Position numbers and translations under genes: made by a program
The notes under the pieces: generated by a model
Database searches by the model: none
Told to the model about the DNA's origin: nothing
The model's input: only the letters and a program-made list of their open reading frames with translations
Source: Streptomyces sp. NBC_01304
GTDB lineage: Bacteria; Actinomycetota; Actinomycetes; Streptomycetales; Streptomycetaceae
Assembly (NCBI RefSeq): GCF_035975855.1
Contig: NZ_CP109055.1
Location: 8,618,001 to 8,682,000 of the forward strand
Length of the DNA stretch: 64,000 nucleotides
Reading direction: 5' to 3'
Shown: in pieces, positions 59,002 to 64,000 of the stretch
Position numbering within the stretch: the first letter of the stretch is position 1
Layout of the letters: each line of letters opens with the position of its first letter

Positions 59002-59035
59002 GTAAGGGGCGCCCGCAATGGCGGACGCCCCTTAC
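59002..59035 (-). terminator. hairpin at the end of the glycerol operon
   Basis: GTAAGGGGCG pairs with CGCCCCTTAC, extended inward by CCGC/GCGG after a one-base mismatch. It lies 21 bases beyond the glpD stop. Confidence 0.8.
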
Positions 59036-59055
59036 AACTCCCCCGTGATCAGTGA

Positions 59056-60669
59056 CTACTTGTCGTCAAGCAGCCCCTGAACCTTCTTGGTCACCTCGTC
59101 CGTGGCCAGACCGCGGATCGTCAGCGTCGTGCGCCGGCGCAGCACGTCGTCCGCCGTCTCGGCCCACTCGTGGTCGCGCGCGTACACGACCTGCGCCCAG
59201 ATCTCCGGGGCGTCCGGGTGGACGCGCTCGGCGAGCTCCGGGTTCTCGTTCGCCAGGCGGGCGATGTCGAAGGACAGCGAACCGTAGTGCGTGGCCAGGT
59301 GCTTGGCCGTGTCGGCGGCCATCCGCGGGCCGGGCGCCGGACCGTCGATGAGCAGCCGGTGCGCGACCGCCTGCGGGTTGGCGATACCCGGCAGCGGCAG
59401 CTTCTTGGGCAGCGCCGAGATCGGCTGCATGTCCTCGCCGAGCGGGTGCCCGGGCAGCTCCGCGAGCTTGTTCATGACCGTACGGCCGATGTGGCGGAAG
59501 GTCGTCCACTTGCCGCCCGCGACCGACAGCATGCCGCCACGGCCCTCGGTGACGACCGTCTCGCGCTTGGCCTTCGCGGTGCCGCCCGGACCGCCGGGCA
59601 GGACGCGCAGACCCGCGAAGGAGTACGTGATCAGATCGCGGGACAGCTGCTGGTCGCGGATCGAGAACGCGGCCTCGTCCAGGATCTGCGCCGTGTCCGC
59701 CTCCGTGACGCGCACGTCTGCCGGGTCGCCCTCGTACTCCTCGTCGGTCGTGCCGAGAAGCAGCATGTCCTCCCAGGGGAGGGCGAAGGTGATGCGGTAC
59801 TTGTCGATCGGCGTGGCCAGCGCGGCCTTCCACGGCGAGGTCCGCTTGAGCACCAGGTGCGCGCCCTTGGAGAGGCGGATGGAGGGCGCCGAGTTCGGGT
59901 CCTCCAGCTTGCGCAGGTGGTCCACCCACGGGCCGGTGGCGTTGAGCACCAGACGGGCCGACACGCCGAACTCCGTGCCGTCCGTACGGTCCTTGAGGTC
60001 CGCGCCCGTGACCCGGCCCTGGGTGAAGCGCAGCCCGGTGACCTCGGCGTGGTTGAGCACGACCGCGCCTGCCTCGACGGCCGCGCGGACCGTCATCAGG
60101 GCCATGCGGGAGTCGTTCATCTGGTCGTCGCCGTACACCGCAACGGCCTTCAGATTGTCCGTACGCAGTTCCGGTACGTCCGCCGCGGCCTTGGCGGGGG
60201 AGAGCAGGTGACCGACGCCGTCGCCGAAGGCGGACAGGGCCGAGTAGGCGAAGACGCCGGCACCCAGCTTCGCGGCGCCGTGCGGGCCGCCCTTGTACAC
60301 GGGGAGGTAGAACGTGAGCGGGTTGGCGAGGTGCGGTGCCACCTGACGTGACACCGCACGCCGCTCGAAGTGGTTCTCCGCGACCAGCTTCACCGCGCCG
60401 GTCTGCAGATAGCGCAGACCGCCGTGGAGGAGCTTGGAGGAGGCGGAGGAGGTGGCGCCGGCGAAGTCACCGGCGTCCACCAGGGCCACCCGCAGCCCGG
60501 ACTGTGCGGCATGCCAGGCAGTGGAGATGCCCAGGATGCCGCCACCGATCACCAGGAGGTCGTACGTAGCCTTGTTCAGCTGCTCCCGGGTCTCGGCGCG
60601 GCTCGGGTTGGAGCCGCCTGCCGGATGCATTCCGAGGGCGGGAATGCTCTGCAGGGTGGTGGTGCTCAT
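59056..60669 (-). CDS. glpD: aerobic glycerol-3-phosphate dehydrogenase
   Basis: A 537-residue FAD enzyme that oxidises glycerol 3-phosphate to dihydroxyacetone phosphate and passes electrons to quinones. YDLLVIGGGILGISTAWHAAQSGLRVALVD is the FAD-binding motif; SSASSKLLHGGLRYL is the GlpD-specific active-site block, and GGKWTTFRHIGRTVMNKL comes from the C-terminal part. GAGGAG precedes the ATG. It is the last gene of the gyl operon, 44 bases after glpK, and is membrane-associated. Confidence 0.93.
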   Translation of the reverse strand: MSTTTLQSIPALGMHPAGGSNPSRAETREQLNKATYDLLVIGGGILGISTAWHAAQSGLRVALVDAGDFAGATSSASSKLLHGGLRYLQTGAVKLVAENHFERRAVSRQVAPHLANPLTFYLPVYKGGPHGAAKLGAGVFAYSALSAFGDGVGHLLSPAKAAADVPELRTDNLKAVAVYGDDQMNDSRMALMTVRAAVEAGAVVLNHAEVTGLRFTQGRVTGADLKDRTDGTEFGVSARLVLNATGPWVDHLRKLEDPNSAPSIRLSKGAHLVLKRTSPWKAALATPIDKYRITFALPWEDMLLLGTTDEEYEGDPADVRVTEADTAQILDEAAFSIRDQQLSRDLITYSFAGLRVLPGGPGGTAKAKRETVVTEGRGGMLSVAGGKWTTFRHIGRTVMNKLAELPGHPLGEDMQPISALPKKLPLPGIANPQAVAHRLLIDGPAPGPRMAADTAKHLATHYGSLSFDIARLANENPELAERVHPDAPEIWAQVVYARDHEWAETADDVLRRRTTLTIRGLATDEVTKKVQGLLDDK

Positions 60670-60713
60670 GGCGATTGCTCCTCGACAGTTCTCGACCGAT
60701 GCGACCGGAGTCG

Positions 60714-62243
60714 TCAGGCCTCGTCGTCCTCGATCCAGCCCATGGTCCGCTCGACGGCCTTGAGCCAGCTCTTGTACTCACGGTCGCGGGTGTCCGCGTC
60801 CATGCGGGGGGTCCACTCCGCGGCCCGGCGCCAATTGGCGCGCAGGTCATCGGTGTTGGTCCAGAAGCCGACGGCGAGACCGGCGGCGTAGGCGGCGCCG
60901 AGGCAGGTGGTCTCGGCGACCATCGGGCGCACCACAGGGGCGTCCAGGAAGTCCGAGAGGGTCTGCATCAGCAGGTTGTTGGAGGTCATGCCGCCGTCGA
61001 CCTTGAGGGCCGTGAGCTCGACGCCGGAGTCCTTCGTCATGGCGTCGGTGATCTCACGGGTCTGCCAGGCCGTGGCCTCCAGGACGGCGCGCGCGATGTG
61101 CGCCTTGGTGACGTACCGGGTGAGACCGGCGATCACACCGCGGGCGTCGGAGCGCCAGTACGGGGCGAACAGACCGGAGAAGGCCGGCACGAAGTACGCG
61201 CCGCCGTTGTCCTCGACCGAGGACGCGAGGGTCTCGATCTCGGCGGCGTGCTTGATGAGGCCCATCTGGTCGCGCATCCACTGCACCAGCGAACCGGTGA
61301 CGGCGATGGAACCCTCGAGGGCGTAGACCGGCTTCTGGTCACCGATCTGGTAACCGACCGTCGTGAGCAGGCCGTTGTACGAGTTGACGGGCTTGTCACC
61401 GGTGTTCATCAGCATGAACGTGCCGGTGCCGTACGTCGACTTGGCCTCGCCCTCGGCGAAACAGGTCTGGCCGAACAGCGCGGCCTGCTGGTCACCGAGC
61501 GCCGAGGCGACCGGGACGCCGGCGAGGATGCCGCTCTTGGCGGCGCCGTACACCTCGGCGGAGGAGCGGATCTCGGGCAGCACGGCCGCCGGGATGTCCA
61601 TCGACTGGACGATGCGCTCGTCCCAGGCCATGTCGTGCAGGTTCATCAGCATGGTGCGCGAGGCGTTGGTGACGTCCGTGACGTGCACACCGCCGTCCAC
61701 GCCACCGGTGAGGTTCCAGATGACCCAGGAGTCCATGGTGCCGAAGAGGATGTCGCCGGCCTCGGCGCGCTCGCGCAGGCCCTCGACGTTGTCGAGCAGC
61801 CAGCGGACCTTCGGGCCCGAGAAGTACGAGGCCAGCGGCAGGCCGGTCTCGCGGCGGAAGCGGTCCTGGCCGACGTTGCGGCCGAGCTCCTTGCAGAGCG
61901 CGTCGGTGCGGGTGTCCTGCCAGACGATGGCGTTGTGGACCGGCTCGCCCGTGTTCTTGTCCCACATCAGCGTGGTCTCACGCTGGTTGGTGATGCCGAT
62001 CGCCTTGACGTCGGCGGAGGTGATCCCGGCCTTGGAGACGGCGCCGGCGACGACGCTCTCGACGTTGGCCCAGATCTCCTTGGCGTCGTGCTCGACCCAG
62101 CCCGGCTTGGGGAAGATCTGCTCGTGCTCGCGCTGGTCGACGGCGACGATGCGACCGTCACGGTCGAAGACGATGCAGCGGGACGAGGTGGTGCCCTGGT
62201 CGATCGCGGCGATGAAGGGTCCGGCGGTGTGTGCGTCGGTCAC
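60714..62243 (-). CDS. glpK: glycerol kinase
   Basis: A 509-residue FGGY kinase that makes glycerol 3-phosphate. [21 protein letters not shown] is the phosphate-1 motif; [29 protein letters not shown] and the adenosine-site [21 protein letters not shown] complete the fold. The GTG at 62243 is chosen because GGAG lies six bases before it, inside the first codons of an alternative ATG at 62255. It is the second gene of the operon. Confidence 0.93.
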   Translation of the reverse strand: MTDAHTAGPFIAAIDQGTTSSRCIVFDRDGRIVAVDQREHEQIFPKPGWVEHDAKEIWANVESVVAGAVSKAGITSADVKAIGITNQRETTLMWDKNTGEPVHNAIVWQDTRTDALCKELGRNVGQDRFRRETGLPLASYFSGPKVRWLLDNVEGLRERAEAGDILFGTMDSWVIWNLTGGVDGGVHVTDVTNASRTMLMNLHDMAWDERIVQSMDIPAAVLPEIRSSAEVYGAAKSGILAGVPVASALGDQQAALFGQTCFAEGEAKSTYGTGTFMLMNTGDKPVNSYNGLLTTVGYQIGDQKPVYALEGSIAVTGSLVQWMRDQMGLIKHAAEIETLASSVEDNGGAYFVPAFSGLFAPYWRSDARGVIAGLTRYVTKAHIARAVLEATAWQTREITDAMTKDSGVELTALKVDGGMTSNNLLMQTLSDFLDAPVVRPMVAETTCLGAAYAAGLAVGFWTNTDDLRANWRRAAEWTPRMDADTRDREYKSWLKAVERTMGWIEDDEA

Positions 62244-62342
62244 TGTGTGCTCCATGAAGTCTCTGTGCGGCGATGCTTCGGTGCGTCTGCTGCTGTGATC
62301 GGCAAGTGATCAGCGGATCATCAGGGTCGGCAGGCGATCGGC

Positions 62343-63140
62343 TCAGGCGAAGGCGATGTTGTAGATACCGCCCGCGATGGCGCCGCCGATGAGCGGGCCG
62401 ACGACCGGGATCCAGGAGTAGGACCAGTCGGAGCCGCCCTTGTTGGGCAGCGGAAGCAGCGCGTGCACGATGCGCGGGCCGAGGTCACGGACCGGGTTGA
62501 TCGCGTACCCGGTCGGGCCGCCGAGCGAGAGGCCGATGCCGACGACGACCAGCGCGGTGACCAGGGCGCCGAGGACGCCGATGCCGTTGCCCTCGTTGTT
62601 CAGGCCCTGGGTGAGGATCGCCAGGACGAGCACGACCGTGGCGATGATCTCGGTGGCGAGGTTCTGTGCGACGTTCCGGATCTCCGGGGCGGTCGAGAAG
62701 ATGCCGAGCACGGGGCCGGGCTCATCCGTCTTGACGGCCTTGATCGTGTCCTGCGCGCCGGGGCCGCCCACTATCTCGCGGTCCGTGAGGTGCGCGTGGA
62801 ACTGGCCGTAGTACGTGATCCAGACCAGTACGGCACCGATCATCGCGCCGAGCAGCTGCGAGACCAGGTAGAGCGGTACGTCGCTCCACTGGGTGCCGCC
62901 TTCGCCACCCTTGATCGCGAGGCCGATGGTGACCGCCGGGTTCAGGTGAGCGCCGGAGACGCCGCCCGCCAGGTAGGCGCCGGTCAGCACGGCGAAGCCC
63001 CACCCGAAGGTGATCGCGAGCCAGCCGGCGTTGCGCGCCTTGGAGCTCTTGAGCGTGACGGCGGCGCACACGCCACCGCCGAGCAGGATGAGCACGGCGG
63101 TACCGATGGTCTCGCCGATGAAGATGTCGGAGCTGGACAC
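62343..63140 (-). CDS. glpF: glycerol facilitator (MIP family)
   Basis: A 265-residue channel with six membrane helices and two half-helices. The NPA boxes are [13 protein letters not shown] and, in a slightly altered form, [12 protein letters not shown]; the Asp after the second box is typical of glycerol channels rather than aquaporins. The GTG start has AAAGGAG eight bases before it. It is the first gene of the gyl operon and lets glycerol diffuse in for GlpK to trap. Confidence 0.92.
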   Translation of the reverse strand: MSSSDIFIGETIGTAVLILLGGGVCAAVTLKSSKARNAGWLAITFGWGFAVLTGAYLAGGVSGAHLNPAVTIGLAIKGGEGGTQWSDVPLYLVSQLLGAMIGAVLVWITYYGQFHAHLTDREIVGGPGAQDTIKAVKTDEPGPVLGIFSTAPEIRNVAQNLATEIIATVVLVLAILTQGLNNEGNGIGVLGALVTALVVVGIGLSLGGPTGYAINPVRDLGPRIVHALLPLPNKGGSDWSYSWIPVVGPLIGGAIAGGIYNIAFA

Positions 63141-63444
63141 CCGCGACTCCTTTGTCCTTCGTCCAGGGGATGGCGAACCAACTCAAGCCGGTGGTCCGCG
63201 CCCTCGTGGGAGGGCCGTTTGCTCGATCCGCGCTTGCCACACCTTACCCCGTATTGCCGGTAGGTGTTCGACAATGCCGACCGCTGAACGGCAGTTTTGC
63301 TTCCGGGTTAACTCGACGTCAAGACTTGTGTGACGGGTATCGCGATCGTTACCCGAACCTCGTGACGGGTCCCGCACGCGGCACGTACGCGCAGTGATGA
63401 AATGCAGCCGCTCCCGGGCCGGCAGGGCCTCGGGGGAGAGGGGC
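63141..63444. promoter_or_regulatory. gylR-glpF control region, 304 bases
   Basis: No gene is supported. The stretch holds the glpF promoter and ribosome-binding site. TGTTCGACA (63265-63273), an imperfect palindrome of the form TGT-CGA-ACA, and nearby CCGGTAGGTG are possible IclR-family (GylR) contacts. In S. coelicolor GylR represses the operon and glycerol 3-phosphate relieves it. The exact operators cannot be placed by eye. Confidence 0.5.
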
Positions 63445-64000
63445 TCAGAAGCGCCCGGCGCCCAGATCCCGGGAGACCGCACGGGCGCAGTCGCGCACCG
63501 CGGCGACCAGGTCGGAGCGGAGCTCCCCGTCCTTGCAGACGCGCTCCACCGCCCCCGTGATGCCGACGGCCCCGACCGGCATCCGCCGCCGGTCGTGGAT
63601 GGGCGCGGCAACCGAGGCCACGCCGTCCCAGGTCTCCTCGACGTCCGAGCCCCAGCCGCGGGCACGCGTCAGATCGAGTACGTCCTCGAAGTCGCCCAGC
63701 GCCGTGACGGTGCGGGGCGTGAAGTCCTTGCGCTCGGTGTCCATGCCCTCGCTGTGGGCCACCGGGTCGAACGCCGAGATCACCTTGCCGAGCGCCGTCG
63801 AGTGCAGCGGGTGCATCGCGCCGACCTCGAGGACCTGCCGGCTGTCGTCGGGCCGGAAGACGTGGTGCACGATCAGGACGCCCTGCTGGTGCAGGACGCC
63901 GAGATAGACGCTCTCCCCGCTGGAGCGCGCCAGGTCGTCCGTCCAGACCAGGGCGCGGGCGCGCAGCTCGTGCACGTCCAGATAGCTGTTGCCGAGCCGC
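63445..64000 (-). CDS. gylR: IclR family regulator GylR (C-terminal part)
   Basis: The last 185 residues of an IclR regulator; the N-terminal winged helix lies beyond the window edge. The effector domain is present: ALVWTDDLARSSGESVYLGVL, AMHPLHSTALGKVISAF, SDVEETWDGVASVAAPIHD and PVGAVGITGAVERV. Its position directly upstream of glpF, in the same direction, is that of gylR, the glycerol-inducible repressor and activator of the operon. Confidence 0.9.
   Translation of the reverse strand, partial: RLGNSYLDVHELRARALVWTDDLARSSGESVYLGVLHQQGVLIVHHVFRPDDSRQVLEVGAMHPLHSTALGKVISAFDPVAHSEGMDTERKDFTPRTVTALGDFEDVLDLTRARGWGSDVEETWDGVASVAAPIHDRRRMPVGAVGITGAVERVCKDGELRSDLVAAVRDCARAVSRDLGAGRF

Overview
The window is chromosomal DNA of a Streptomyces species. 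Base composition is very GC-rich, with G or C in nearly every third codon position. The gene content is diagnostic: two adjacent chaplin genes, the mycothiol ligase MshC, a ParJ-like PAC2 protein, a gyl (glycerol) operon with its GylR regulator, and several F420/flavin luciferase-like oxidoreductases. From memory of Streptomyces coelicolor gene order, the right half (about 34.2-64 kb) runs collinear with SCO1675 down to SCO1658. There are two apparent insertions: 46.7-50.5 kb, between mshC and parJ, and 52.0-58.9 kb, between parJ and glpD.

Layout. 0-8.5 kb: RNA ligase, a BKACE-type protein, two small unknowns, a decayed penicillin acylase gene, an alpha/beta hydrolase, a secreted erythromycin-esterase-family protein and a NamZ-type muramidase. 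8.6-15.0 kb: a lipid-type regulon. A short-chain dehydrogenase, an acyl-CoA ligase and a TetR regulator form one operon. An acyl-CoA dehydrogenase and an APH-fold kinase-like protein form a second, divergent operon, and both promoters carry related CCGAC-TG-GTCGG operators. A SatP-type acetate transporter lies between them. 15-25.7 kb: MBL hydrolase, His-rich metal-binding protein, two DUF202 membrane proteins, Nudix, DMT exporter, KstD-like flavoprotein, ASCH protein, a Tat-exported molybdoenzyme with a cytochrome b partner, gluconokinase and an LLM oxidoreductase. 25.7-34 kb: MMPL transporter behind an unusual folded leader, YchJ, SDR, GlxA-type regulator divergent from a quinone-oxidoreductase-like enzyme, tRNA-Leu(GAG) and an M20 peptidase.

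34-46.7 kb: chpH-chpC, small conserved proteins, a RecD2-like protein that has lost its Walker A lysine, aldo/keto reductase, LLM oxidoreductase, ferritin-like protein, CorA, and the actinobacterial block phosphatase-DUF3090-SCO1664-MshC. 46.7-50.5 kb: an intracellular subtilisin and a glutamine-rich, prion-like protein in tandem. They end in the same roughly 70-residue domain, which makes this the best candidate for an undescribed system. 50.6-59 kb: parJ, then an L-fuconate dehydratase/sugar ABC importer operon with a GntR regulator and an LLM enzyme. 59-64 kb: glpD, glpK, glpF and the start of gylR, one glycerol catabolic unit.

A recurring oddity is short tandem repeats that include or directly abut stop codons. 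I count six cases (around 1.3, 7.2, 11.1, 12.6, 15.1 and 57.0 kb). No insertion sequence, prophage, CRISPR array or biosynthetic gene cluster is visible. All homology statements rest on reading motifs by eye and on memory; no search was run.
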